Part shown: in pieces, positions 15,882 to 25,019 of the stretch | Numbering within the stretch: the stretch's first letter is position 1 | Layout: each line of letters begins with the position of its first letter | Source of the DNA: Amorphoplanes friuliensis DSM 7358 | GTDB lineage: Bacteria > Actinomycetota > Actinomycetes > Mycobacteriales > Micromonosporaceae | Length of the DNA: 64,000 nt | Assembly (NCBI RefSeq): GCF_000494755.1 | Contig: NC_022657.1 | Location: 2,766,001 to 2,830,000, forward strand | Reading direction: 5' to 3' | Made by a program: the position numbers and the translations under genes | Notes under the pieces: generated by a model | The model's database searches: none | What the model saw: only the letters and a program-made list of their open reading frames with translations | Told to the model about the DNA's origin: nothing

Positions 15882-17327
15882 TCACTGCTTGCGGAACACC
15901 TGCGCCGGACTGCCGTTGCAGTCCCAGATCTGCAGCCGGGTGCCGTTGGCGGTGGCCCCGCTCGGCGAGTCGAGGCACCGGCCGGACTGCGGGTTCAGCA
16001 TGGAACCGTTCGCCTGCTGGACCCACTGCTGACCACCGGCGCCGTTGCAGTCCCACAGCTGGAGCCGGGTGCCCGCCGCGGTGATGTTCCCGGCGACGTC
16101 GAGACAGCGGCCGAGCGTGCGCAATGACGTTCCGTTCCAGGTCCACAGCTGGTCGGCCGCGGCGCCGAGGCAGTCCCACAGCTGTACGGGGGACAGGTTC
16201 GCGCCGGTGTCGTCACCGGCGACGTCGACGCACTTGCCGCCAGGACCGGCGATCCGGGTGCCGGCGGCCGGTGCGGACGGGCCGGGATCACCGGACGGGG
16301 TGGCCTGCGCGGTGCCCAGCGCGATCGGCCGGCCGAGGTCCGGGCTGCCGTCGGTGTTCCAGCCGATCTTCTGCAAGCGGGTGGTGCGGCCGTCGTAGGT
16401 GAACGCCGACGTCGTCTTGGCGTGATAGGCCATCCAGTCCTCGGTGCCGTCCGGGGACCGGAAGAAGTTGTTGCTGCCCGGGGCGAACACGCCGGCCGCA
16501 TCGTTGCGCTGGTACACGGCACCGCTGCGCTGGCGCCAGTTGGTCGCCACCAGCGGGTCGGCACCGTCGGCGATGCTGGTCATCCACAGCTGGTAGTCCG
16601 GGGTGCCGGTGTCGCAGGTGGAGTAGACGAGCCAGGTCCGTCCGTTGCGGTTGAGCGTCGCCGGCGCCTCGCGGATGGTGGGGCAGCCGCCGGCCAGGGG
16701 TAGATGCGTACGCGCACCGCTGAGCGAGTACGGGTTGGCCATGCGGGCGATGAACATCTCGTTGTGCTGGTTGCCCAGCGCACCCGCGTAGGCGTAGTAG
16801 AGCGCGCCGTTGTGTGTGAAGGGCAGCCCGTCGATGGCCCACGAGTCGGCGGCCGGGTCGAAGATGCGCGCCTTGAAGGCGTACGGGCCGGCCGGGGTTG
16901 CTCCCTGCGAGACGAGCCCGGTCGACTCGAGGACGTAGTTACGGTGGTTGTTGTCCACGCCGTCGCTGGCGGTGTAGTAGAGGTACCAGCGGTCGTTGAG
17001 GTTGAGCAGCGAGGGCGCCCACACCTGTTTGTTGCGCGAGGTGTTCCCATCGGCCCACACCAGCTGCGGGGTGGCCGCACTGAGGCCGGCGACCGTCGCC
17101 GCGCTGCGGATGAGCAGCCGCGTCTCGCTCGTGTCGTTCTCGACGGTGTAGTACCGGCCACGATGGAAGACCACGAACGGGTCCGGCCGCGGGCTGACGG
17201 GATTCACGAACGTCCCGGCGGCGCGGGCGGGCTGCGGAGCGTCGGCCACGACCAGGGCCAGGCCGGCGAGCAGCACTGCCACCACGGCCATGACCGATCG
17301 CCGGACCGGTATGGGAAAAGTCAGCAT
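15882..17327 (-). CDS. Secreted GH43-family glycosidase with C-terminal ricin-B (CBM13) module
   Basis: 481 residues. A signal peptide (RRSVMAVVAVLLAGLALVVADA, cleaved near ARAAG) is followed by the five-bladed beta-propeller: NPVSPRPDPFVVFHRGRYY carries the catalytic base Asp near residue 50, SWAIDGLPF the pKa-modulating Asp, and GGCPTIREAPATL probably the general acid Glu. Residues about 350-481 are a beta-trefoil with repeated QxW units (VQLWDC, LQLWDCNGAGGQQW, LQIWDCNG) that bind carbohydrate. Arabinan or xylan side chains are likely substrates. It is divergent from the large glycosidase at 17523, suggesting a shared polysaccharide target. Confidence 0.85.
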   Translation of the reverse strand: MLTFPIPVRRSVMAVVAVLLAGLALVVADAPQPARAAGTFVNPVSPRPDPFVVFHRGRYYTVENDTSETRLLIRSAATVAGLSAATPQLVWADGNTSRNKQVWAPSLLNLNDRWYLYYTASDGVDNNHRNYVLESTGLVSQGATPAGPYAFKARIFDPAADSWAIDGLPFTHNGALYYAYAGALGNQHNEMFIARMANPYSLSGARTHLPLAGGCPTIREAPATLNRNGRTWLVYSTCDTGTPDYQLWMTSIADGADPLVATNWRQRSGAVYQRNDAAGVFAPGSNNFFRSPDGTEDWMAYHAKTTSAFTYDGRTTRLQKIGWNTDGSPDLGRPIALGTAQATPSGDPGPSAPAAGTRIAGPGGKCVDVAGDDTGANLSPVQLWDCLGAAADQLWTWNGTSLRTLGRCLDVAGNITAAGTRLQLWDCNGAGGQQWVQQANGSMLNPQSGRCLDSPSGATANGTRLQIWDCNGSPAQVFRKQ

Positions 17328-17370
17328 CGGGCAACGCCCTCCGGCTCGCGGTGAAGGCTTGTTACGGTCC

Positions 17371-17378
17371 AGTTAACT
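17371..17378. promoter_or_regulatory. AGTTAACT palindrome in divergent glycosidase promoter
   Basis: An 8-bp palindrome within the 195-bp AT-richer gap shared by the two divergent secreted glycosidases. It is a possible sugar-responsive repressor site; no regulator gene lies adjacent. Confidence 0.3.
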
Positions 17379-17522
17379 AACATTGATGGACATAGGTCAA
17401 TACTCCTGAACACCTGGATGTCGGCTCAGGTGCAACATTTTCGAACGCAGTTCCCCAGACATTGACATAGTTGAGTCGGGAGAGCTTGGATCACAGCATC
17501 CCCGTCCGGAGGAGTTGCCGCC

Positions 17523-20069
17523 GTGTCCCTGCGCGTTCCCCTCACCGTTGCTCTGCGTCGCCTGCTGGGCGCCGCCACCGTCACATTCATGACTGCCGCC
17601 TGCGTCGCCGTCACCGCGGCCCCGGCAGCAGCCGTCGATCCCCGCGAACCGCTGCCGGCGGTCGGCCCCGGCACGGCCTTCCTGAACAAGGACGCCTTCG
17701 TCGGCGGGTTCAACGACCCCGCGTGGTACCGCGCGAACATCCCGTTCCTGGAGGTCCCCGACCGGCAGATCCAGGACGTCTACTACTACCGGTGGAAGAC
17801 CTGGAAGGAACATCTGGTCTACACCGGACCGGAGTTCGGCTGGATCTCCAGCGAGTTCCTCAACCCCGTGTCCTACGGCGCTCCCTACGGCGGCATCTCC
17901 GCTGCCGCCGGCCACCACATCAACGAAGGCCGTTGGGTACGCGACAACCGGTACGTCGACGACTACATCAACTATTGGCTGACCGGGCCGGGAGCCGGTC
18001 CCAAGCCGGCTGAGGAGTCGGTCAACCCGAACACCACCGACTGGGGCCACGAGTACAGCTTCTGGGCGGCGAGCGCGGTCTGGAACCGTTACCTGATCAA
18101 CGGCGACCGTGCCTTCGCCGCCGCGCAGCAGCCCGCGCTGACCCGGTTCTACGACCGGTGGAACGTGCAGTACAACGCCGCGCTCGGGTTGTACTGGCAG
18201 GTGCCGGTGTGGGACGCCAGCGAGTTGTCGGCAGCGTCCTACCAGTCGCCCGATCCCTACCACGGCGGTGCCGGCTACCGGCCGAGCATCAACGCCTACC
18301 AGTACGGCGACGCCAGAGCGATCGCCGACATCGCCGGGCTCAACGGCGACACCGCGACGGCCGGCACCTACAACGCCCGGGCCGCAGCTTTGAAAACGAA
18401 CATGGACGCACGGCTGTGGGACCCGCAGCGCAATTTCTACTACCACGTGATGCGCGACGGGAACCCCGGTCTCGGCAAGCTGGACACGCGCGAGCACATC
18501 GGGTTCGTACCCTGGATGTTCGACATGCCGGACGCCTCCCGCTCGGCGGCCTGGGCGCAGGTGGTCGACCCGCAGGGCTTCTCCTCCGCGTACGGTCCGA
18601 CCACGGCCGAGCGGCGCAGTCCCCAGTTCATGCGCGACGCGCTCAGCGGCTGCTGCCGGTGGAACGGACCGTCCTGGCCGTATGCGACCTCACAGGTGCT
18701 CACCGGCCTGGCCAATCTGCTGCAGGACTACCCGGCCCAGCCCTACGTGACAAACGCGAACTACGTCGACCTGCTCCACAAGTACGCCGCCACGCAGTAC
18801 CGCAACGGCGTGCCGTACGTGGCCGAGGCGCACCACCCGGACGAGAACCGGTGGATCTACGACGGTAACGGCCACAGCGAGGACTACAACCACTCGACGT
18901 TCGTCGACAACGTCATCTCGGGGCTGATCGGCCTCGACGGGCGGGCCGACAACGCGGTCACCGTCAAGCCCCTGGCCCCGGCGAGCTGGGACTACTTCCT
19001 GGTGGAGAACGCGCCGTACCACGGCCACAACCTCACCGTGCTGTGGGACCGCACCGGTTCCCGGTACGGGCGGGGTACGGGCCTGAAGGTCTTCGTCGAC
19101 GGCAACCAGGTCGCCGCGCAGGCCGGTCTCACGCCCTTGACCGTCGATGTGGGCACCCCGGTTGTCACGCCGCTGACGGACGGCCGTGTCAACATCGCCG
19201 CCAACACCCAGCGGCACGGCGGCGGGGCGACCCAGCCGTTCGCCTCGTACACCTTCTCCGTGGACAACGCCTGGCGGGTTGTCGACGGGAACATCTTCGA
19301 GAACAACGTCCCGCAGAACACCCGCTGGACCTCGTACAGCTCGCCGAACGCCGCTGACCATGTCGGCGTCAACTTCGGGCGGCCGGTCACCGTCGACGAC
19401 GTCCGGCTGTACTTCTACGACGACGGCGGGGGAGTGCGGGTCCCGACGAGCTACGACCTGCAGTACCTCAACGGTGCGGCGTGGACCAGCGTGCCCGGTC
19501 AGACCCGGACGGCCACCACGGCCAACGGACTCACCCGGATCACGTTCCCGCCGTTGGCCACGAGCCAGTTGCGGGTGCTCGCACCCAACCGCGGTGGCGG
19601 GGTGGGCTGGGGCGTCAGCGAGTTCCAGGTGTGGAGCCGGCCGACCTTCAAGATCTTCAATCGGAACAGCGCAAAACTGCTGGCCGTGAACGCGGCCTCC
19701 ACCGCCAACAGCGCACCGGTCCAGCAGTACAGCGACACGGGTACCTTGGATCACCGCTGGGAGTTGGTCAGCAACCGCGACGGCTGGTTCCGGATCAAGA
19801 ACCTGAACAGCGGCAAGGTCCTCGGCGTGGCCGGCATGTCCACCGCGGACAGTGCGCAGATCGTCCAGTACGACGACAACGGCACCGCCGATCACCTGTG
19901 GCTACCGGTCGACGTGGGCGGCGGCAACTACAAGCTGGTCAACCGCAACAGCAACAAACTGCTGGCGGTCGAAGCGGCGTCCACAGCGGACAGTGCGAAC
20001 GTCCAGCAGTACCGGGACAGTGGCACCAACGACCAGCAGTGGCAGCTGAGGCCCAGCGTCGGCAGGTGA
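17523..20069 (+). CDS. Secreted multi-module glycoside hydrolase, (alpha/alpha)6 catalytic domain with discoidin-like and RICIN modules
   Basis: 848 residues from GTG 17523. A signal peptide spans about residues 1-38 (ending in AAPAAAV). Residues 45-490 form an MGH1/trehalase-like (alpha/alpha)6 barrel: VYYYRWKTWKEHL, GHEYSFWAASAVWNRYL, SINAYQYGDARAIADIAG, REHIGFVPWMFDMP, CCRWNGPSWPYATSQVLTG and EDYNHSTFVDNVISGL. A beta domain (TVKPLAP, then VFVDGNQVA) is followed by an F5/8-type discoidin-like module (NNVPQNTRWTSYSS; VGVNFGRPVTVDDVRLYFYD, about 590-705) and a RICIN trefoil (repeats of SAKLLAVNAAST and related, about 708-848). Exact CAZy family cannot be assigned by eye; GH142-like or GH63-like clan are options. 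Confidence 0.8.
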   Translation: MSLRVPLTVALRRLLGAATVTFMTAACVAVTAAPAAAVDPREPLPAVGPGTAFLNKDAFVGGFNDPAWYRANIPFLEVPDRQIQDVYYYRWKTWKEHLVYTGPEFGWISSEFLNPVSYGAPYGGISAAAGHHINEGRWVRDNRYVDDYINYWLTGPGAGPKPAEESVNPNTTDWGHEYSFWAASAVWNRYLINGDRAFAAAQQPALTRFYDRWNVQYNAALGLYWQVPVWDASELSAASYQSPDPYHGGAGYRPSINAYQYGDARAIADIAGLNGDTATAGTYNARAAALKTNMDARLWDPQRNFYYHVMRDGNPGLGKLDTREHIGFVPWMFDMPDASRSAAWAQVVDPQGFSSAYGPTTAERRSPQFMRDALSGCCRWNGPSWPYATSQVLTGLANLLQDYPAQPYVTNANYVDLLHKYAATQYRNGVPYVAEAHHPDENRWIYDGNGHSEDYNHSTFVDNVISGLIGLDGRADNAVTVKPLAPASWDYFLVENAPYHGHNLTVLWDRTGSRYGRGTGLKVFVDGNQVAAQAGLTPLTVDVGTPVVTPLTDGRVNIAANTQRHGGGATQPFASYTFSVDNAWRVVDGNIFENNVPQNTRWTSYSSPNAADHVGVNFGRPVTVDDVRLYFYDDGGGVRVPTSYDLQYLNGAAWTSVPGQTRTATTANGLTRITFPPLATSQLRVLAPNRGGGVGWGVSEFQVWSRPTFKIFNRNSAKLLAVNAASTANSAPVQQYSDTGTLDHRWELVSNRDGWFRIKNLNSGKVLGVAGMSTADSAQIVQYDDNGTADHLWLPVDVGGGNYKLVNRNSNKLLAVEAASTADSANVQQYRDSGTNDQQWQLRPSVGR

Positions 20070-20077
20070 ACGACCGC

Positions 20078-20111
20078 GACGCCGCCGCCCGGAACCCGGT
20101 GCGGCGGCGTC
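20078..20111. terminator. Hairpin terminator between convergent glycosidase genes
   Basis: Perfect 11-bp stem GACGCCGCCGC (20078-20088) and GCGGCGGCGTC (20101-20111), between the glycosidase stop (20069) and the GH65 stop (20124). Confidence 0.7.
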
Positions 20112-20123
20112 GATCACTCCCCG

Positions 20124-22487
20124 TCAGGCAGCTCCCTCGCGGATGCGGCGGGCGAGAGGCTCGCGACCCCGCGGCTGGCGTACCGGCTCGACGGGCTCCG
20201 GGGCCGGGATGGGCCGGGCCGTGGAACCGTCGCGGGGCACGGTGATCAGCTCGCCGTGGTGACGGAGCTCCAGGTCCTCGCCGTACACCAGGTGGTAGAC
20301 CGCCTGGTCCGGGGTTATCTCCACGACCAGGCACCGGCCGCGCCAGCGCAGCCGGAACACGATCCGGGTCAGTGCCCCGGGCAGGCGGGGTGCGAGGGCC
20401 AGGCCGGTCGAGAGGTGGCGCAGGCCGCCGAACCCGGCGACCACGCCGTTCCAGGCGCCGGCCAGCGCGGCGATGTGCAGGCCGTGCGCGGTGTTGCCGG
20501 CCAGGTCGCCGAGGTCGAGCAGGGCGGTCTCGCTCACGTAGTCGTACGCCAGGTCCAGGTGGCCGGTCTCGGCGGCGATGACCGCCTGCGTGGCCGCGGA
20601 CAGCGACGAGTCCCGTACGGTGATCTGCTCGTAGTAGGCGAAGTTGCGGGCCTTCTGCTCGGGGGTGAAGGCCTCCGGGCACAGTTGCATCGCCAGGACC
20701 AGGTCGGCCTGCTTGACGACCTGCTTGCGGTAGATGTCGAAGTACGGGAAGTGCAGCATCAGCGGGTACTGCCCGGGCGAGGTGCCGGCGAAGTCCCAGC
20801 GGCCGTGGCTGGTGAAACCTTCCGACTGGGCGTGCACTCCGAGCTGGTCGTCGAAGGGGATCACCATGTTCTCGGCGGCTTTGCGCCAGGCGGCCGTCTC
20901 CTCGGCGGCGACGGCCAGTTCGGAAGCCTTGCCGGGGTGGCGTTCACAGGCCGCGGCGGCGCCGTTCAGGTTCCGCTGGGCCATCAGGTTCGTGTAGATG
21001 TTGTTGTCGGCCACCGCGCTGTACTCGTCGGGACCGGTGACCCCGTCGATGCGGAAACCGCCGCCGGGAGCGTGCTGGCCGACCGACATCCACAGCCGGG
21101 CGGTCTCGACCAGCAGTTCGACCCCGACCTCCCGCTCGAAGTCCGCGTCACCGGTGGTCTGCACGTGCCGGATCACCGCGTCGGCGATGTCGGCGTTGAG
21201 GTGGAAGGCGGCGGTGCCGGCCGGCCAGTATCCGGAGCATTCGGCGCCGCGGATGGTGCGCCAGGGGAAGGCGGCGCCGGACAGGCCGAGTTGTTCCGCC
21301 CGTTCCCGGGCCTGGGGCAGGATGCTCTGCCGCCAGCGCAACGCGTCGGCTGCGGCGTCGGGTGCGGTGTGGCTGAGCATCGGCAGCACGAAGGTTTCGG
21401 TGTCCCAGAACGTGTGTCCGTCGTACCCGGGCCCGGTGAGGCCCTTGGCCGCGATCGCGCGCCGTTCCGCCCGGGCGCCGGCCTGCAGGACGTGGAACAG
21501 CGCGAACCGGACCGCCTGCTGCAGCTGCGGGTCGCCCTCGATCTCGACGTCGGCGCTGGCCCAGTAATCGGTCAGATAACGGCGTTGCTCGTCGAGCAGG
21601 CCCTCGAAGCCGTGGTAGCGGGCGACGGTCCGGGCGGCGCGGACCTGGTCATTCAGGGCCGGCAGGGAGCGCTGCGACGACCAGCCGTACGCGAGGTGCT
21701 TGACGATGCGCAGGTGCTGACCGGGCAGCAGCCGGCAGGTGATCGTGGTCCGGCCCAGGTCCTCGTGCGCCGAGGTGTGCACCTGGAAGCCGTCGGGGGC
21801 GTCGATGTCGTGGGCCATGGTGGCGGCCATCCGCAACCCGGACTGCTCGACGCGGTGCAGCAGCGTCACTCCCGAGTCGTCCACGTAGTGCGCCTCCGGC
21901 TGCAGCGGCTGAACCAGCGCCGCCTCCACCCGGGGGTCGTTGCCGCCGGTGGGCAGCTCCTCGTTGGCCACGAGCTCGGACTGCACGACCACCAGAATGG
22001 GCTGGTCGACCGCGCTGACGGTGTACCGGATCGCGGCCACGGCGCGCTGCGCCAGCGAGACCAGGCGCTCGGAGCGCACGCGCACCGCCTTACCGGCCGG
22101 CGAGACCCATTCGAACTCCCGGGTCAGGGTGCCGGCGCGGAAGTCCAGCACCCGTTCGTGGTGCCGCAGGTCGCCGTACCGGATGTCCAGCGGCTCGTCG
22201 TCGACCATGAGCCGCAACACCTTGCCGTTGGTGACGTTCAGGACGGCCTGCCCCGACTCGGGATAGCCGTACCCGCCCTCGGCGTAGGGCAGCGGACGGT
22301 ACTCGAAGAAGGAGTTCAGGTACGTGCCCGGGAGCCCGTACGGCTCGCCCTCGTCGAGGTTGCCGCGCAGCCCGATGTGGCCGTTGGCCAGAGCGAAGAC
22401 CGATTCGGCGTGGCCGAGGTTGCCGGGGTCGAACCCGGTCTCCCGGATCGCCCACGGCTCGATACCGAAATTGCGTTGTTCCAGCAT
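20124..22487 (-). CDS. GH65 family alpha-glucoside phosphorylase (kojibiose/maltose/trehalose type)
   Basis: 787 residues from ATG 22487; ATG 22520 is possible but overlaps the upstream FtsH stop. N-terminal beta-sandwich starts with ESVFALANGHIGLRGNLDEG and GLPGTYLNSFFE. The (alpha/alpha)6 barrel has GYDGHTFWDTETFVLPML, the general acid in VTGPDEYSAVADNN (about 486) and the phosphate-binding region VKQADLVLAM plus SLSAATQA. A small C-terminal beta domain ends the protein. No signal peptide, so it acts in the cytoplasm on an imported disaccharide, releasing a sugar phosphate. It follows FtsH with a 5-bp gap and may be the last gene of the AGAACGTTC-regulated operon from 24884. Confidence 0.88.
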   Translation of the reverse strand: MLEQRNFGIEPWAIRETGFDPGNLGHAESVFALANGHIGLRGNLDEGEPYGLPGTYLNSFFEYRPLPYAEGGYGYPESGQAVLNVTNGKVLRLMVDDEPLDIRYGDLRHHERVLDFRAGTLTREFEWVSPAGKAVRVRSERLVSLAQRAVAAIRYTVSAVDQPILVVVQSELVANEELPTGGNDPRVEAALVQPLQPEAHYVDDSGVTLLHRVEQSGLRMAATMAHDIDAPDGFQVHTSAHEDLGRTTITCRLLPGQHLRIVKHLAYGWSSQRSLPALNDQVRAARTVARYHGFEGLLDEQRRYLTDYWASADVEIEGDPQLQQAVRFALFHVLQAGARAERRAIAAKGLTGPGYDGHTFWDTETFVLPMLSHTAPDAAADALRWRQSILPQARERAEQLGLSGAAFPWRTIRGAECSGYWPAGTAAFHLNADIADAVIRHVQTTGDADFEREVGVELLVETARLWMSVGQHAPGGGFRIDGVTGPDEYSAVADNNIYTNLMAQRNLNGAAAACERHPGKASELAVAAEETAAWRKAAENMVIPFDDQLGVHAQSEGFTSHGRWDFAGTSPGQYPLMLHFPYFDIYRKQVVKQADLVLAMQLCPEAFTPEQKARNFAYYEQITVRDSSLSAATQAVIAAETGHLDLAYDYVSETALLDLGDLAGNTAHGLHIAALAGAWNGVVAGFGGLRHLSTGLALAPRLPGALTRIVFRLRWRGRCLVVEITPDQAVYHLVYGEDLELRHHGELITVPRDGSTARPIPAPEPVEPVRQPRGREPLARRIREGAA

Positions 22488-22491
22488 GGCG

Positions 22492-24576
22492 TCAGATCCG
22501 CTCAGCTCGTTGGTCTGCATCGGAATCGGTGATGGCTGTTCGTGCGGTTACGCTCGCCGCCGGCTGCGCGTCGTGCAGCGCCGGAACGAGGGCCGGCACT
22601 TCGCCGCGGGCGACCACGCCGGGTGCCTGCTCCCGGTCGATCCCGGCAGCCGCGTAGGCGTCGGCCTCGTCCAGCGTCTCGGCCTCGAGGAGCCGCCCGG
22701 CCAGCCGGTTCAGCTGTTCACGGTGCTCGCGAAGGAGCTGGAGCGCTGCGGTGTAGCACTCGTCGACGATCCGGCGGACCTCGCGGTCGATGAGTTCCTT
22801 CGTGGCCGGCGCGACGCCGTCCAGGCCGAAGGGGGACTCGCTGCCGGGCGGCGGCAGGACCGACACGGGCCCGATCGCGTCGGACATGCCCCAGCGGCCG
22901 ACCATCTGCCGGGCGATGGTGCTGACCTGGTCGAGGTCGCTCTCCGCGCCGGTGGTCATGTCGCCGTAGACGACCTCCTCGGCGGCCCGGCCGCCCAGCG
23001 CGCCGATGATCCGTCCCCGCAGGTATCCGGCCGAGTAGCCGTAGCGGTCGGCCGAAGGACTCTGGAACGTCACGCCCAGGGCCTGCCCGCGCGGGATGAT
23101 CGAGATCTTGCGGACCGGGTCTGCGCCCGGCGTGAGCATGCCGAGCAGGGCGTGACCCGACTCGTGGAACGCCGTGCGTTCCTTCTCCTCGCCGGTCAGC
23201 ATGATGCCGCGCACCGTGCCCAGCATGATCTTCTCGAGGGCGTCGGTGAAGTCGTTGTTCTGCACGACCGTGTGGCCACGGCGTGCGGCCAGCAGAGCGG
23301 CCTCGTTGACCAGATTCTTCAGATCCGCGCCCACCATGCCCGGCGTGGCCGAGGCGAGCGACTCCAGGTCGACCCCGGGCGCCACCGGTACGCCGCGGGT
23401 GTGCACGCGCAGGATGGCCGACCGCCCGTTGAGATCGGGCGGGCTGACCGTGACGCGCCGGTCGAAGCGGCCCGGCCGCAGCAGTGCGGCGTCGAGAACC
23501 TCCGGCCGGTTGGTGGCGGCCAGCACGACCACACCTTCGCTTCCGGTGAAGCCGTCCATTTCGGTGAGGATCTGGTTGAGGGTCTGCTCGCGTTCGTCGC
23601 TGCCTCCGAGGGACTGCGAACCGCCGCGGGCCCGGCCGATCGCGTCCAGCTCGTCGATGAAGATGATCGACGGGGCGACCTTCTTGGCCTGCTCGAACAG
23701 GTCGCGGACCCGGCTGGCCCCGACGCCCACGATCATCTCGATGAACTCGGATGCGGACATCGAGAAGAACGGCACCTCGGCCTCACCGGCCACGGCGCGG
23801 GCCAGCAGCGTCTTGCCCGTACCGGGAGGGCCGGACAGAAGGACGCCGTGCGGGATCTGGGCACCGAGCATGCGGTATTTCCCGGGCTCGCGGAGGAAGT
23901 CGACGATCTCGGTGACCTCCTGCTCGACCTCCTCGATGCCGGCCACGTCATCAAAACACGTGCGTGCTCCGCGCTCGGGTTGGTAGAGCTTGGCGCGTGA
24001 CTTGCCGAAGCCGCCGATACCGGCGCCCGAGCCGGCCGAGCCGCGGCGCATGAACCAGATCAACAAACCGACCAGCAGGATCGTCGGCCCGAACCCCAGC
24101 AGAACCTGTTGCCAGACCGGCGCGCGGCGGTCGGGATTGTTGGCGTTGACCGGTACGTTCGTCGACTGCAGCTTGGCGAACAGGTTGTCCTCGGCGAACG
24201 ACGGCCGTTGCGTGGTGAACCGCTCGACCCGCTCTGCCTTCTTGGCGCCGGTCGGTGTGTACGACGTCCTCGCCTTGAACGTGCCGTCGATCGCCTCGCT
24301 GGTCGAGGTGATCTCGGCGATGTTGCCCGCGTCGACCTGGGTCAGGAAGAACGTGTACGACACGGTCGTGCGCGGCGCCGGTGCGAGCAGGAACGAGGAG
24401 ATGACCCAGTTGAGGGCGAGCAGGGCCAGCAGCATCCAGCCGAACCGCTGCCAGGCCGGGCGCTTGCCGGGTCCCGGTCGGCGCCGGTCGCCGTCGGGGT
24501 GACCCTCGACCCGCCACGGGGGAGCCGAGACCTCCGGCGGGGTGTCAGCCCGGCCGGAGGTCTGCTTGCTTCTCAC
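22492..24576 (-). CDS. ftsH: FtsH-family membrane AAA+ zinc metalloprotease
   Basis: 694 residues from GTG 24576. First membrane segment [20 protein letters not shown], an external FtsH_ext domain ([16 protein letters not shown]...), second membrane segment [22 protein letters not shown] domain: Walker A GPPGTGKT (about 247), Walker [37 protein letters not shown]. Protease: HEXXH as [12 protein letters not shown] (about 469) and the third zinc ligand in GAESDLDQ. All catalytic residues present. Unlike housekeeping ftsH next to hpt/folE, it sits between an EthD-like gene and GH65 downstream of a double AGAACGTTC operator, so it is probably an accessory, inducible copy. Confidence 0.92.
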   Translation of the reverse strand: MRSKQTSGRADTPPEVSAPPWRVEGHPDGDRRRPGPGKRPAWQRFGWMLLALLALNWVISSFLLAPAPRTTVSYTFFLTQVDAGNIAEITSTSEAIDGTFKARTSYTPTGAKKAERVERFTTQRPSFAEDNLFAKLQSTNVPVNANNPDRRAPVWQQVLLGFGPTILLVGLLIWFMRRGSAGSGAGIGGFGKSRAKLYQPERGARTCFDDVAGIEEVEQEVTEIVDFLREPGKYRMLGAQIPHGVLLSGPPGTGKTLLARAVAGEAEVPFFSMSASEFIEMIVGVGASRVRDLFEQAKKVAPSIIFIDELDAIGRARGGSQSLGGSDEREQTLNQILTEMDGFTGSEGVVVLAATNRPEVLDAALLRPGRFDRRVTVSPPDLNGRSAILRVHTRGVPVAPGVDLESLASATPGMVGADLKNLVNEAALLAARRGHTVVQNNDFTDALEKIMLGTVRGIMLTGEEKERTAFHESGHALLGMLTPGADPVRKISIIPRGQALGVTFQSPSADRYGYSAGYLRGRIIGALGGRAAEEVVYGDMTTGAESDLDQVSTIARQMVGRWGMSDAIGPVSVLPPPGSESPFGLDGVAPATKELIDREVRRIVDECYTAALQLLREHREQLNRLAGRLLEAETLDEADAYAAAGIDREQAPGVVARGEVPALVPALHDAQPAASVTARTAITDSDADQRAERI

Positions 24577-24581
24577 GGTTG

Positions 24582-24884
24582 TTACGCCTCGATGTCGGAG
24601 AACAGGCCCTTGAAGGGGACCTGGGTTCCCACGAGACCGCCGAAGAGGTCGCCGGCGGCCGGCGTGGCGACGGCCGCGGAGGCGTCCTCGTAGCTGTCGA
24701 AGTACAGGTCCAGGGTCCGGTACGCGGGGGTGGCGGTGCCGTCCTCCTTGGGCCACACCTTGGCCGACTCGAGCCGCTGGAGCTTCGGGAACTTCTCGGC
24801 GGCCCGCTTCACGTCCTCGTAGACCCGCTCGAAGGCCTCGGGGTCCGTGGGGTTGTCGATGATCAGCGTGATCTTGGTGGGCAT
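24582..24884 (-). CDS. EthD/Dabb-like small ferredoxin-fold protein
   Basis: 100 residues from ATG 24884 ([19 protein letters not shown]), preceded by GAGGAGAG on the coding strand. One alpha/beta-barrel domain: [57 protein letters not shown]. It resembles EthD proteins that accompany oxidative degradation systems; the function of EthD is not known in detail. The next gene (FtsH) starts 6 bp after its stop, so it is the first gene of an operon controlled by the twin operators at 24935-25002. Confidence 0.75.
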   Translation of the reverse strand: MPTKITLIIDNPTDPEAFERVYEDVKRAAEKFPKLQRLESAKVWPKEDGTATPAYRTLDLYFDSYEDASAAVATPAAGDLFGGLVGTQVPFKGLFSDIEA

Positions 24885-24934
24885 GGCCCTCTCCTCACCT
24901 CGGTCGGTGAACTGGCCCGCAGGCCCGCACCGGT

Positions 24935-25002
24935 GAAACGAACGTTCTGTCCTGACCAACGGTAGGGCGCCGAGGAGCGCGTGTCAAGACCGAACGTTCT
25001 AT
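24935..25002 (-). promoter_or_regulatory. Shared-regulon twin operator and promoter (site B)
   Basis: On the minus strand, AGAACGTTCGGTCT (25000-24987) runs into -35 TTGACA (24987-24982); TACCGT (24964-24959) lies 17 bp on as the -10. A second copy, AGAACGTTCGTTTC (24948-24935), starts 52 bp after the first. It precedes the EthD-FtsH-GH65 genes. Confidence 0.75.
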
Positions 25003-25019
25003 CCGCAGTGATTCGGGAG

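Noticed and set aside
20256..22532. Open frame of 758 residues on the + strand, antisense to GH65
   Set aside because: Antisense to a clearly conserved phosphorylase; composition is the Gly/Val/Arg-rich pattern of a GC-bias shadow.
22324..24000. 558-residue + strand frame over the ftsH gene
   Set aside because: Shadow of FtsH; no domain and no ribosome binding site.
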